A DNA stretch of 13,384 nt from Baffinella frigidus (GCA_026770585.1 MU647475.1:60297-73680); one strand, 5' to 3'; shown: positions 6,285-13,137, numbered from the stretch's first letter. Program-made: numbers and translations. The notes: generated from the sequence alone by a model not told the origin.

Positions 6285-6527
6285 TAGAAGGACGTGATAA
6301 GGTGTCCTGCACCGATCTGGGGACGCGATACCGTACAGGGGTACCTCGCGCATGTGTCCGACACACTCCCTGGTACCGAAGGGGGGCGGTCACGTCCGTG
6401 ACAGCACGGGTCGCGTCCACATATATAAAATTAATGTGCGGTGTCCGCAACGCGAGTGTCAGCGGAAATTGTTAGGGTCACTTTCAGTGCCAATTCCGAG
6501 CCATTGCCGCATGTGAGAAACACATCC
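6285..6527. other. Spacer with solo MITE end and TATA-like run, no gene
   Basis: Contains a single family-A end (TACAGGGGTACCTCGCGC, 6334-6351) without a partner. It also has GTGTCCGACACACTCCC, related to the host repeat at 12200-12600, and ACATATATAAAATTAA (6419-6434), which resembles a TATA box but has no gene after it. Confidence 0.5.
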
Positions 6528-6632
6528 TTTAGGTTCTTTTAACGGGGTTTTTTGAACCCCCACCATAGGCGGACACCGGAACTTATCCTGCAGAAAGGCC
6601 ATGCTTCCTTTCGGATCGCATCGAGCCCCCCG
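6528..6632 (+). mobile_element. Family D repeat, copy 1
   Basis: TTTAGGTTCTTTT, then CATAGGCGGACACCGGAACT, then GAAAGGCCATGCTTCCTTTC and GGATCGCATCGAGCCCCCC. The block recurs inverted at 6899-7021 and direct at 10988-11089, with a partial copy at 6737-6763. The part before CATAGGCGG is rearranged here (ACGGGGTTTTTTGAACCCC). Confidence 0.7.
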
Positions 6633-6660
6633 GTGCGGAAGGATCGCAGCAGAAACCGGC

Positions 6661-6736
6661 TATCCCTTATGTGCCCAGTAGGATCATACGCCCTACCGTA
6701 GGCCCCTAGGACCTGTCTAGGACCCCTTGGCGGTCA
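6661..6736. mobile_element. MITE family B, truncated
   Basis: TATCCCTTATGTGCCCAGTA and the CCTAGGACCTG core match family B, but the right half is missing. The element runs directly into a family D piece (ATGCTTCCTTTCGGATC, 6737-6763). Confidence 0.65.
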
Positions 6737-6794
6737 ATGCTTCCTTTCGGATCTCATCAGGCCCACGCTTACCAATTGTTCTGAAAGGACATGC

Positions 6795-6898
6795 ACAGGG
6801 GTACCTCGCTCATAAGAAACGCCGACCCCCCTAGGATCACCATAGGGCCCTAGGCATGGTCCTACTGTAGGGTTCTAGGGGGGTTGCTGTTTCTTATG
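6795..6898. mobile_element. MITE family A, interrupted right end
   Basis: Left end ACAGGGGTACCTCGC then TCATAAGAAAC; core CCCCCCTAGGA, ATAGGGCCCTAGGCAT, CTACTGTAGGGTTC; right inner arm GTTTCTTATG. The expected outer right arm (AGCGAGGTACCCCTGTA) is replaced by a family D block, after which CGAAGTACCCCTGTA appears at 7007-7021. Confidence 0.75.
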
Positions 6899-7021
6899 TA
6901 CAGGGGGGGGCTTGATGTGATCCGAAAGGAAGCGTGGCCTTTCTACAGAACAAGTTCCGGTGTCCGCCTATGTTGGGAGCTCGAAGAACCTAAAGGACCT
7001 AAAGGGCGAAGTACCCCTGTA
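6899..7021 (-). mobile_element. Family D element with TACAGGGG...CCCCTGTA ends
   Basis: Inverted copy of the D block (GCTTGATGTGATCCGAAAGG through GTTCCGGTGTCCGCC to AACCTAAAGGACC). It starts TACAGGGG and ends CCCCTGTA, the same ends as families A and C. It may be an independent element or an insertion into the right arm of the A element next to it. Confidence 0.6.
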
Positions 7022-7054
7022 CTCACTGTCACGATGCAATCTGTGAGATGCATG

Positions 7055-7159
7055 TATCCCTTAAGTGCCCAGTAGGCACATACGCCCTACGGTAGGGTCC
7101 TAGGACCTACCTAGGACCTCGTGGCCATCAAATTTGACGGCCTGGGCACTCAAGGGATA
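7055..7159. mobile_element. MITE family B, copy 2
   Basis: TATCCCTTAAGTGCCC at 7055 and GGGCACTCAAGGGATA ending 7159; 105 bp with CCTAGG and TAGGACC palindromes inside. Both outer ends are TA. Confidence 0.8.
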
Positions 7160-7277
7160 GGTGTTGCTCGAAATTAAGAACACGGACCGCCCTCTAGGGT
7201 GGTCCTATGCTCCTAGGCATAGCCCTACCGTAGGACCTGAGGGCGGTGCATGTCCTTAATTTTGAGTAACCCCTGTA
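7160..7277. mobile_element. MITE family C, copy 1
   Basis: CTCGAAATTAAGAACACGG (7167) is mirrored by TGTCCTTAATTTTGAG followed by TAACCCCTGTA (to 7277). The centre holds CCTAGGCATAG and GTAGGACC. The left end abuts family B copy 2 with no spacer. The consensus right end, read inward, is TACAGGGG-TACTC, so C shares its terminal octamer with A. Confidence 0.75.
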
Positions 7278-7358
7278 TCCTATGGACGCTGTTTCACTGC
7301 CGAGCACGCTCCTGGCTGCAACGACGGCTGTGCGTTGAGGCAACAACGTTCACCCACC

Positions 7359-7367
7359 ACACACACA

Positions 7368-7419
<52 letters not shown>

Positions 7420-7470
7420 TTCTCTCCCTCGCTCTCTCTCTCTCTCTCTCGATCTCGCTCTCTCTCGCTC
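7359..7470. repeat. (CT)n microsatellite with a short (AC)n start
   Basis: About 100 bp of CTCTCT with occasional TTT, CGC and CCT interruptions, preceded by ACACACAC. It reaches the last codons of the broken ankyrin gene's frame. The plus-strand Ser-Leu-rich frames over it are repeat translations. Confidence 0.95.
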
Positions 7471-7715
7471 ACGTGCGCGGGAAAGCGCTTTCCCACCTTA
7501 GCGGGGGGCTAACGACAGGCGGTCCAGGCTCTGGGTCCAGGACCATCCGCACCACCGCCGGATCAAGCCCTCGCACCCACGACCCCCCCCCGAGCCGCTC
7601 GTGGTGTCCCATGGCAGACGCCGCGCGCCTGGCCCTGAGCGCTCTCTCTTCCAACGCTTCGAGCATCTCCGCGACCTCCGTGTACGACTCCTTCGTCGCG
7701 ATGTCCGCAGGAGAC

Positions 7716-7805
7716 CTCCTGGTTTCTGCTCGGGGGGGGGGGGTTGGGGTTTCTCTGCGCTTTGGGGAGGTTGCGACAGGTTGTGGTCCCGTTCCTGACC
7801 CGCAC
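7716..7805 (-). other. Probable 90-nt GT-AG intron inside the ankyrin pseudogene
   Basis: On the minus strand GGGAG-GTGCGGGTC (7805) to ACCAGGAG-GTCTCC (7716) can be removed so that DAEG joins directly to RSPADIA. This restores the ankyrin motif G-R-S-P-x-D-I-A, equivalent to GMTPEDLA in the paralogue. The removed part is proline-rich and C-rich near its 3' end. It is a multiple of three and free of stops, so retention would also stay in frame. The paralogue has no such insertion. Confidence 0.55.
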
Positions 7806-7844
7806 CTCCCTTCGGCATCCTGGGCCAGCATGTTTGCTCCGTTG

Positions 7845-7942
7845 TCGAGCAGGAGCTGCACCATGTCCTCGAGACCGTGCGCTGACGCGCGAGTCGAGCA
7901 GGAGCTGCACCATGTCCTCGAGACCGGGCGCTGCCGCGCGAT
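7845..7942. repeat. 49-bp tandem duplication disrupting the ankyrin frame
   Basis: TCGAGCAGGAGCTGCACCAT and the following bases (7845-7893) are repeated at 7894-7942 with about three differences. Because 49 is not a multiple of three, the codons for LEDMVQLLLD appear twice in two frames. Confidence 0.9.
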
Positions 7943-8491
7943 GCAGCGGCGTCTCTTTAGCGCGGTTTTTGGCCGACACGTCCGCCCCGTGATCGAGCAG
8001 CAGGAATGCCACCTCCTCGTGACCCCGCGAAGCCGCGCGGTGCAGGGGCGTCCTCCCTTCGTCGTCCGTGGCCTCCATCCCCGCCTCATGCTCAAGGAGC
8101 AGGCGAACCAAACGGCGGCGGCCCTCTTGTGCAGCGCAGTGCAGCGGCGACGATCGGTCAAGCATCTCTTGTTGTTTCGCGGTCGCCCCGTGCAGAAGCG
8201 ATAGCCGCGCGACTTCCTCGTGGCCGAGAAGTGCTGCATACGCAAGCGGCGTCCATCCGAACGTGTCCGAGGCCCTCACGTTTGCCCCGTGCGGGGGCAT
8301 GTGTTCTAGCAGAAGGCGAACAACGTCCTGGTGGCCCCGCTCTGCAGCGGCCAGCAAAGGCGTGGTTTTCCCCGGTCCTCCTTTCTCCTCGATGTCGAGA
8401 GGCGTGTAGCGGACTTTGTTGTCCTCTGCCTAACCGTCTGCACCCGCCCCAGCGACGATGCGGTCCAGAGCGCGGGGGCAACCACACGCAT

Positions 8492-8677
8492 CGCTGCTGC
8501 CGTGTGTCGGAGCGGCGCTTGGCTTGACCACCGCTTCAGCCCCCCCCCGCCAAGTTGACCTCACCTCGCACGAAACGGTTGGGCAGGTGTTATCTGGACC
8601 TGGGCGATGGGAGACACGAACTACCCCTCCTCTTGCCTTGATCAGATGGGCCGGAAAGACATGAACTCCGACCGAAT
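8492..8677. other. Spacer upstream of the ankyrin pseudogene
   Basis: No gene, repeat or clear promoter element. The first few bases past the ATG (CGCTGCTGCCG on plus) match the GCGGCAGCG leader codons of the intact paralogue. Confidence 0.4.
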
Positions 8678-9015
8678 TTAGAATTTAGGGTTTAGGGTTT
8701 AGGGATGAGGGTTTAGGGGTTAGGGTGTAGGGATGAGGGTTTAGGGTTTCGGGTTTCGTGTGTCGGGTTTCAGTTATCGGGTTTCGGGTTTCGGATTTCG
8801 GTTTTTCGTGTTTGGTGTTTGGTGTTTGGTGTTTGTTGTTTGGTGTTTGGTGTTTGGTGTTTGGTGTGTGGTGTGTGGTGTTAGGTGGTTGGTGGTTGGT
8901 GTTTGGGGCTTAGTGGTTCGGGTTTCGGGTTTCGGGTTTAGGGTTTTGGGTTAAGGGTTTAGGGTGTCGGGTTTGGGCTTTAGGGTTAAGGTTTTAGGTT
9001 TTAGGGTTTAGGCTT
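8678..9015. repeat. G-strand telomere-like array with variants
   Basis: TTTAGGG units mix with TTTCGGG, TGTTTGG/TTTGGTG and GTTTAGGGATGAGG variants. The middle third (about 8810-8910) is a TTTGGTG run. The right edge lies a few bases from the stop of the gag-like gene. Confidence 0.9.
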
Positions 9016-9025
9016 TTTGTTGTTG

Positions 9026-9857
9026 TTAGTCAGTTGCCCCCCCTCCCGATGTTTTACTTGCTGTTTGTTTCTGCCGTTTTGAACGATTGCGGACTAACTG
9101 GTGGAGGTTTTGGAGGTTATCCCGTTTGGTTTTTATGTCCAATGGGCATGGCAGAGGATCAGCGTCTTTGGGGACCACTGGGCACGAGTCAGAGTAGTGG
9201 TCCCCAAAGTCCCCGCATTTGTTACAGAATTCCCAGGGGTGTTGGGGGCTGTTTTTTTTCAAAGGGTTATTGGGTTGTGTTGCGGGGTTTGGTTGGATGA
9301 TGCGTTTTGCCGGGAGGGGCCGCGAGGTCGTAGGGCATAGAGGTGGCCAGGCGAAGGGAGGGTCCGTTTTGTTGTCAGTATCCTTGACATGTTGGGATCT
9401 CAGATCACCCGGATAGTCTGGTTGATATTTGGTTGTGACCATTATCGGGTAGGCTCCTGTTTCGGTTGTATCAAATGCTAACTTGGCAATGTCAATTAAG
9501 AAATTGAAGGCCGCCCGGTAGTGGAGAGGTTGTGGGTCACCAGTTAGGATTTTTATCGGGGTGCAGGGCATTGAAAAGGTGGTTGACCGTACTTTGTTGA
9601 GGAAAGAGGATACGTACATATTCTGCATTCAATCTGATGTCTGTAGGGGTCGGAGCCTCGCCGTTATAAGTCCAAGCTTTAGCAGACCGTAGTTTTATGA
9701 TTGCTTCTCTCGTGAGAGTGTAGGCGTATGACGTGTTTGTGGGGGTGAGTGCATCTGTGATGACGCGAGGGTCAATTTCATAGTTCACAACGCCTTCGCG
9801 AAGCAATAATGGCTCCAAGCCCTGGTGCAAATTTTGTACCAGACATTGGACACGATC
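9026..9857 (-). pseudogene. Gag-like gene with zinc knuckle, frame-broken
   Basis: An open frame from 9857 to 9537 (no ATG visible; a TAG at 9860-9858) reads HQGLEPLLLREGVVNYEID onward. A second, +1 frame starts by 9628 and ends at 9026. The second carries a Pro/Gln/Asn-rich linker, then PWEFCNKCGDFGDHYSDSCP (residues 131-150 counted from 9628) and a Lys/Arg-rich tail. This matches the layout of retroelement Gag/ORF1 proteins, where a C-terminal CCHC knuckle binds nucleic acid. The knuckle spacing is C-x2-C-x5-H-x4-C, one residue longer than the usual x4. No reverse transcriptase or integrase is seen in the window. The frame overlap at 9537-9628 could be a mutation or a frameshift site. It could also be a non-retroviral zinc-knuckle protein. 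Confidence 0.5.
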
Positions 9858-9964
9858 CTAAAATACCCTTCATGGACATTTAAACGACTTCACGGTCGTG
9901 TCCATGGTCGTGTCCCATACAAAATTTGTACGGGGCTTGGAGCCATTATTGCTTCGCGAAGGCG
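9791..9964. repeat. Inverted repeat, 47-48-bp arms
   Basis: CGCCTTCGCGAAGCAATAAT at 9791 and onward is reverse complementary to 9918-9964. The outer 32 bp pair perfectly, followed by a few mismatches and a final shared CAAATTTTGTA. The ~79-nt centre contains GGTCGTGTCCAT twice. The left arm is coding sequence of the gag-like gene, so the right arm is an inverted duplication of its 5' part. Confidence 0.9.
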
Positions 9965-10211
9965 TCGGAAACTATTAAATTAAGGGGGCAGGAACGTCAT
10001 CAGACGAAGGGTGCTGTAAGAGAACGTTTGCCTGCTTTTGGTCGTAAATAGCCTTTTCAATTTCAGGTTTAAGGAAGGCCCGAAATGATCCTTTAGGCCG
10101 AATTTAAATTTGACCAGAACCGGCAGAAGTCCATTTTTTTTTGCAGAACGCAGCAAGTGTCCTTTTGTCATGATTGAGGGACGTAGGTGCAAACCGACGC
10201 CACTCTGTCCC

Positions 10212-10835
10212 ATGGCGGCAGCGATGCCGGTGGCGCCCCCCGCGCTCTGGACGGCATCATGGCAGGGGCGGTTGGAGGAGGTGCGGCAGTTGCTCGCGGA
10301 CGGCGCAGACATCGAGGAAAGAGAGGGCGAGCGGGACACGACGGCGCTTCTGACCGCCGCATTTATGGGGCACACGAAGGTAGTTGAGCTGCTTCTGGAG
10401 TATGGGGCCGACGCGTCGGCCAGGAACAGTTTTGGAGGGACGCCTCTTCATGAAGCGTCGCATTCTGGACACGCGGAGGTGATTCGGGTGCTGCTTGCCA
10501 ACGGCGCGGACTTGTCGAGCATCAACATCAGCGGATGGACGGCACTACATTTCGCTGTAGATCGGGGTGCCGAGGCGGTGGTAAGGCTCCTGCTGGCGAG
10601 CGGCGCGGACGTATCCCCCAAGAACAACGTTGGAATGACACCCGAGGACCTCGCGACTGCTCGGTCGCACCCTCAGCTCGCGGTGTTGCTCAGATCAGAG
10701 GCAGAGCGCAGAGAGGAAGTGCGCCGGGCCAAGTGCGTGGCGTTTGCCATGGGGCACCACGAGCGGCTGGGGGCGGAATCGCGGGTGCAGGCGCTGGATG
10801 CTGGGGTGGTGCGCATGGTGCTGGAGCAAGTGTGA
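10212..10835 (+). CDS. Ankyrin-repeat protein with conserved C-terminal tail
   Basis: Start ATG 10212 (MAAAMPVAPPALW) was chosen because the paralogue at 8491 begins at the equivalent codons; an in-frame ATG at 10170 is the alternative. The 207-residue product has four ankyrin repeats plus a partial one, at about residues 10-42, 43-74, 75-107, 108-140 and 141-162. Typical motifs are GGTPLHEASHSGHAEVIRVL and SGWTALHFAVDRGAEAVVRL, each followed by L-L-A-x-G-A-D. A charged tail (AERREEVRRAK) leads into VAFAMGHHERLG and VVRMVLEQV, shared with the paralogue. No signal peptide or membrane segment, so probably cytosolic or nuclear. Ankyrin repeats bind partner proteins; the partner is unknown. It is single-exon, with AATAAA about 95 bp after the stop. 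Confidence 0.85.
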   Translation: MAAAMPVAPPALWTASWQGRLEEVRQLLADGADIEEREGERDTTALLTAAFMGHTKVVELLLEYGADASARNSFGGTPLHEASHSGHAEVIRVLLANGADLSSINISGWTALHFAVDRGAEAVVRLLLASGADVSPKNNVGMTPEDLATARSHPQLAVLLRSEAERREEVRRAKCVAFAMGHHERLGAESRVQALDAGVVRMVLEQV

Positions 10836-10930
10836 ACAACAACGTGTAGTGTGTGAGAGAACTCCAGATCCTTGTAGTACCAAAAACTCCGCAGGGGGTC
10901 TTAGCATGTGGTCATGCTGGCCGTGTGATG

Positions 10931-10936
10931 AATAAA
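10931..10936 (+). promoter_or_regulatory. AATAAA polyadenylation signal
   Basis: AATAAA lies 96 bp past the TGA of the intact ankyrin gene, followed by a T-rich stretch (TTCTCTCTAATGTGATGG). Correct strand and distance for a 3' end signal. Confidence 0.5.
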
Positions 10937-10987
10937 TTCTCTCTAATGTGATGGCTTCTGCGCGCGCAGCCGTCGAGAGTTTCACCA

Positions 10988-11089
10988 CCTTTAGGTCCTT
11001 TTGGATCTTCGAGCTCCCAACATAGGCGGACACCGGAACTGGTTCTGTAGAAAGGCCATGCTTCCTTTCGGATCACATCAAGCCCCCCC
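10988..11089 (+). mobile_element. Family D repeat, copy 3
   Basis: TTTAGGTCCTTTTGGATCTT, CGAGCTCCCAACATAGGCGG, ACACCGGAACTGGTTCTG through ATCAAGCCCCCCC; near-identical to the inverse of 6899-7010. Located just after the ankyrin gene's 3' end, it lacks the terminal CCTGTA. Confidence 0.75.
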
Positions 11090-11103
11090 AGAGCCCGAGG
11101 GGT

Positions 11104-11147
11104 TCACTGCGGAGGGCTCAGTTTTCACTGCAGAGGGCTCTGCAGTG
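11104..11147. repeat. TTCACTGCNGAGGGCTC pair and 10-bp palindrome
   Basis: TTCACTGCGGAGGGCTC and TTCACTGCAGAGGGCTC occur back to back. The second plus flank forms CACTGCAGAG-GG-CTCTGCAGTG (11126-11147), a perfect 10-bp stem. Confidence 0.8.
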
Positions 11148-11161
11148 CAAACGAGCTGATA

Positions 11162-11658
11162 CCATGTATGCACCCCCACCGAGGCTGTGTCTGAGCAGGA
11201 CACGAGATTTCCTCGGGTGCGCTGGCTCCTAACAAAAAAAATACAAAATTTGACATCATCTTCGCAAGGTTCGACACGCTCCTAGGCGTGTATGATTGCC
11301 AAAAAGGTACAAGCCGGTACAAAAAGTTACTACCGTCACGTCCAAATAAGCCGTCCATCTATCATATATAGGCCACACCCACAAGAATTTGCACTCATGA
11401 AGATGCGTCCCTCCAATCACCCCAGGACCCTAGCACAGTGCATGTCCTTGAAACAAAAATCTAAAAATTAGTTTACGGTCCTAAATTTGTGCGTGTATGA
11501 CTTCCAATCATACACGGCACGGTCCTAAATTTGTGCGTGTGTGATTGCCAATCACCTCAGGATCCTAGGACAGTGCGTGTCCTTCATCCGTGTAGAATGC
11601 TGTTGACCTCTCTTGGCGCCCCTGCTCAGACACAGCCTCGGTGGGGGAGCATGCATGG
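11162..11658. mobile_element. Non-autonomous TIR element, about 497 bp
   Basis: The left arm (11162-11197: CCATGTATGC, CACCCCCACCGAGGCTGTGT, CTGAGCA) is the reverse complement of 11623-11658 with two mismatches in 36. The interior is AT-richer and codes for nothing recognisable. It holds diverged direct repeats: GGTCCTAAATTTGTGCGTGT at about 11477 and 11521 (44-bp period), and CAATCACC..AGGA..CCTAG..CAGTGC at about 11415 and 11550. No clear target duplication. Confidence 0.7.
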
Positions 11659-11694
11659 CGGCCGTGTCGGTAGTGATACAGGCCTCTCTCTCGT

Positions 11695-11814
11695 ACAAGG
11701 GTACCTCGCTCATAAGAAACCGACCCCCCTCCAGACCATACAGTAGGACCATGCCTATGCCCCTACAAAGATCCTAGGGGGGGGGGGCGTTTCTTATGAG
11801 CGAGGTACCCCTGT
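11695..11814. mobile_element. MITE family A, complete copy
   Basis: ACAAGGGTACCTCGCTCATA..AAGAAAC mirrors GTTTCTTATGAGCGAGGTAC..CCCTGT (arms of about 26 bp, one mismatch). The centre has ACAGTAGGACCATG and a G run. This is the best-preserved full element of the family, about 120 bp. Confidence 0.85.
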
Positions 11815-11897
11815 GCATGCAGAGATTTGTTGAGAACTCGCGGGTCGACCACCTCATACGGAGGCGCACCCCCCTAAGACCCTACAGTAGGCCTAAC

Positions 11898-11993
11898 TAT
11901 CCCTGGAGTGCCCAGGGTGAATATTCGCCATAACTCGCCCTAGGCAGGTCCTAGGGCCCTACGGTACGGCGTATGAGCCTACTGGCCACTCCA
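11898..11993. mobile_element. MITE family B, right end lost
   Basis: TATCCCTGGAGTGCCC with the same GGGTGAATATTCGCC and CCTAGGGCCCT core as copy 1, to GGCCACTCCAG. The terminal GGGATA is absent and family A material follows immediately. Confidence 0.65.
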
Positions 11994-12105
11994 GTAGGCT
12001 CATGAGAAAGCGCAACCCCCCTAGGACCACCATAGGGCCCTAGGCATAGGCCTTCTGTAGGGTCCTAGGAAGAGGCGCGTTGTTATGAGCGAGGCACCCC
12101 GTGTA
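11994..12105. mobile_element. MITE family A, diverged copy
   Basis: GGCTCATGAGAAAGCGC and GCGCGTTGTTATGAGCGAGG are the arms; the core is ACCACCATAGGGCCCTAGGC. The right end, CACCCCGTGTACC, is shared with the next element. Confidence 0.7.
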
Positions 12106-12193
12106 CCTTGCTCATAAGAAACCGGCTCCCCCCTAGATAGGCCTTCTGTAGGCTCATAGGAGGGTGCGCCTCCTTATGAGCGAGGTACCCCTG
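12103..12193. mobile_element. MITE family A, short copy
   Basis: GTACCTTGCTCATAAGAAAC to CCTTATGAGCGAGGTACCCC, about 91 bp. The centre is shortened to CTAGATAGGCCTTCTG. It is head-to-tail with the previous copy. Confidence 0.75.
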
Positions 12194-12235
12194 CGCCTGA
12201 ACCCGGTTGTGTCGGAGACCACATCACGTCTGTGT

Positions 12236-12318
12236 TATCCCTCAAGTGGGGAGGGGGTCCAAATAGACCCCCCTGAGGTCCGGTAGGGCATATGGGCCTA
12301 CTTGCTACTTAAGGGATA
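12236..12318. mobile_element. MITE family B, short copy
   Basis: TATCCCTCAAGTGGGG to GCTACTTAAGGGATA; 83 bp with a reduced core. Outer TA on both sides, inserted in the GTCCGTGTAATACG-type part of the host repeat. Confidence 0.8.
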
Positions 12319-12467
12319 TAATGTACGGGGGAGTGTGTCGTGCCCCGCATCGTGTCCCGCAGGGAGTGTGTCGGACACAGTATCCCGTCCGTGTAATACG
12401 TTTATTCACGGACGTGACAGCATCCGTGCCGGGGAGTGTCATGTGTCGTACACCGCATCGCGTCCCG

Positions 12468-12572
12468 TATCCCTTATGTGGCCAGTAAGCTCATACGCCC
12501 TACCGTAGGGCCCTAGGACCTGCCTACAACCTTTTGGCAGTCAACTTTGACCGCCTGGCTACTTAAGGGATA
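12468..12572. mobile_element. MITE family B, complete copy
   Basis: TATCCCTTATGTGGCCAGTA to GGCTACTTAAGGGATA, 105 bp, with TAGGGCCCTAGGACC in the core. It is inserted between CGCGTCCCG and GAGTGTGCCGG of the host repeat. Confidence 0.85.
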
Positions 12573-12648
12573 GAGTGTGCCGGACACCGTATCACGTCCG
12601 GTCAGGAGTCAGCAAGGATCAGCCGTAGATGTGGACGACGTCGTAGGC

Positions 12649-12925
12649 CATCGTCCAGAAGAGCACGAACGACTGCGAACAAGGGACGGCGCGATTAGTC
12701 AACTCCATGATGCACTACTGCAGACAAAGAAAGGCACGGTTAGTCTACTACTGCATACAAGGGACGATTAGTCAACGTCTGCAGATGAAACGCGCCACGA
12801 TTAGTCAACTACTGCAGAGGAGGAAAGGCACGATTAGTCAACTGCTGCAGACAAGACTGCTTCCTGTAGTCATCGTCCAGAAGAGCATGAATGACTGTTA
12901 ACAAGAAAAGGTCAGATTAGCCAAC
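12649..12925. repeat. Degenerate ACGATTAGTCAACT-type tandem repeats
   Basis: GATTAGTCAACT followed by about ten bases and CTGCAGACAAG recurs at about 12693, 12738 (variant), 12766, 12799, 12832 and 12915, with 28-45-bp spacing. CATCGTCCAGAAGAGCA flanks it at 12649 and 12871. No coding content recognised. Confidence 0.75.
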
Positions 12926-12927
12926 TG

Positions 12928-13045
12928 CAGGGGTACCTCGCGCATAAGAAACCAACCCCCCCGAGGACCCTACAGTAGGACCATGCGGAGGGCCTATAGT
13001 GGTCCTAGAGGGGTGGGTGTTTCTCATGAGCGAGGTACCCCTGTA
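12928..13045. mobile_element. MITE family A, complete copy
   Basis: CAGGGGTACCTCGCGCATAA..GAAAC mirrors GTTTCTCATGAGCGAGG..TACCCCTGTA. Core ACAGTAGGACCATG. The right end is duplicated at once (GCGAGGTACCCCTGTA again at 13046-13061). Confidence 0.85.
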
Positions 13046-13137
13046 GCGAGGTACCCCTGTAGGACCACCGTAGGGCCCTAGGCATAGGCCTACTGTAGGG
13101 TCCTAGGGGGAGGCGTTTTCTTGTAAGCGAGGTACCG
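13046..13137. mobile_element. MITE family A, tandem partial copy
   Basis: Begins with a second GCGAGGTACCCCTGTA, continues GGACCACCGTAGGGCCCTAG and CCTACTGTAGGGTCCTAG, and ends GTAAGCGAGGTACCGG. The left arm is missing. Confidence 0.7.

Larger units (their letters stand above)
7469..8491 (-). pseudogene. Broken ankyrin-repeat protein gene
   Basis: Translation from ATG at 8491 gives MRVVAPALWTASSLGRVQTV, matching the start of the intact paralogue at 10212. The frame must then shift near 8430 to continue AEDNKVRYTPLDIEEKGG and several ankyrin repeats with the usual TPLHRAA..G..E.V..LLL..GA pattern (about 8400-7895; about six repeats). A second shift is forced by a 49-bp tandem duplication at 7845-7942. 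The third frame reads LLLDNGANMLAQDAEG, then SPADIATKESYTEVAEML and the family tail AMGHHERLG..S.V..LD..VVRMVL. The tail runs on about 20 codons to a stop at 7469, beyond where the paralogue ends. Ankyrin repeats mediate protein-protein binding; no other domain is visible. Two frame breaks suggest a pseudogene, or assembly errors. Confidence 0.8.
12200..12600. repeat. Degenerate GTGTCGGACACCG host repeat interrupted by two MITEs
   Basis: Copies of GAGTGTGTCGGACAC, GTATCACGTCCGTG and GCATCGTGTCCCG recur before 12236, at 12326-12375, 12380-12467 and 12573-12600. Family B elements sit inside two of them, and an uninterrupted copy lies between. Confidence 0.7.

Noticed and set aside
6419-6434. 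TATA box
   Set aside because: ATATATAAAA looks like one, but no gene follows in either direction within a sensible distance.
7335-8204. 289-codon plus-strand open frame
   Set aside because: Starts in the CT microsatellite and then runs antisense to the ankyrin pseudogene; GC-rich antisense shadow.
8006-8527. 173-codon plus-strand frame
   Set aside because: Antisense to the ankyrin pseudogene; Arg/Pro/Ala-rich with no domain.
9537-9628. Programmed +1 frameshift in the gag-like gene
   Set aside because: No recognised slippery site or stimulatory structure is visible; with no start codon and the inverted 5' end, decay is the simpler explanation.
9980-10171. 63-residue Lys-rich minus-strand frame (MTKGHLL...)
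   Set aside because: Could be another gag-like remnant upstream of the inverted repeat, but no motif supports it and it overlaps the ankyrin gene's alternative start.
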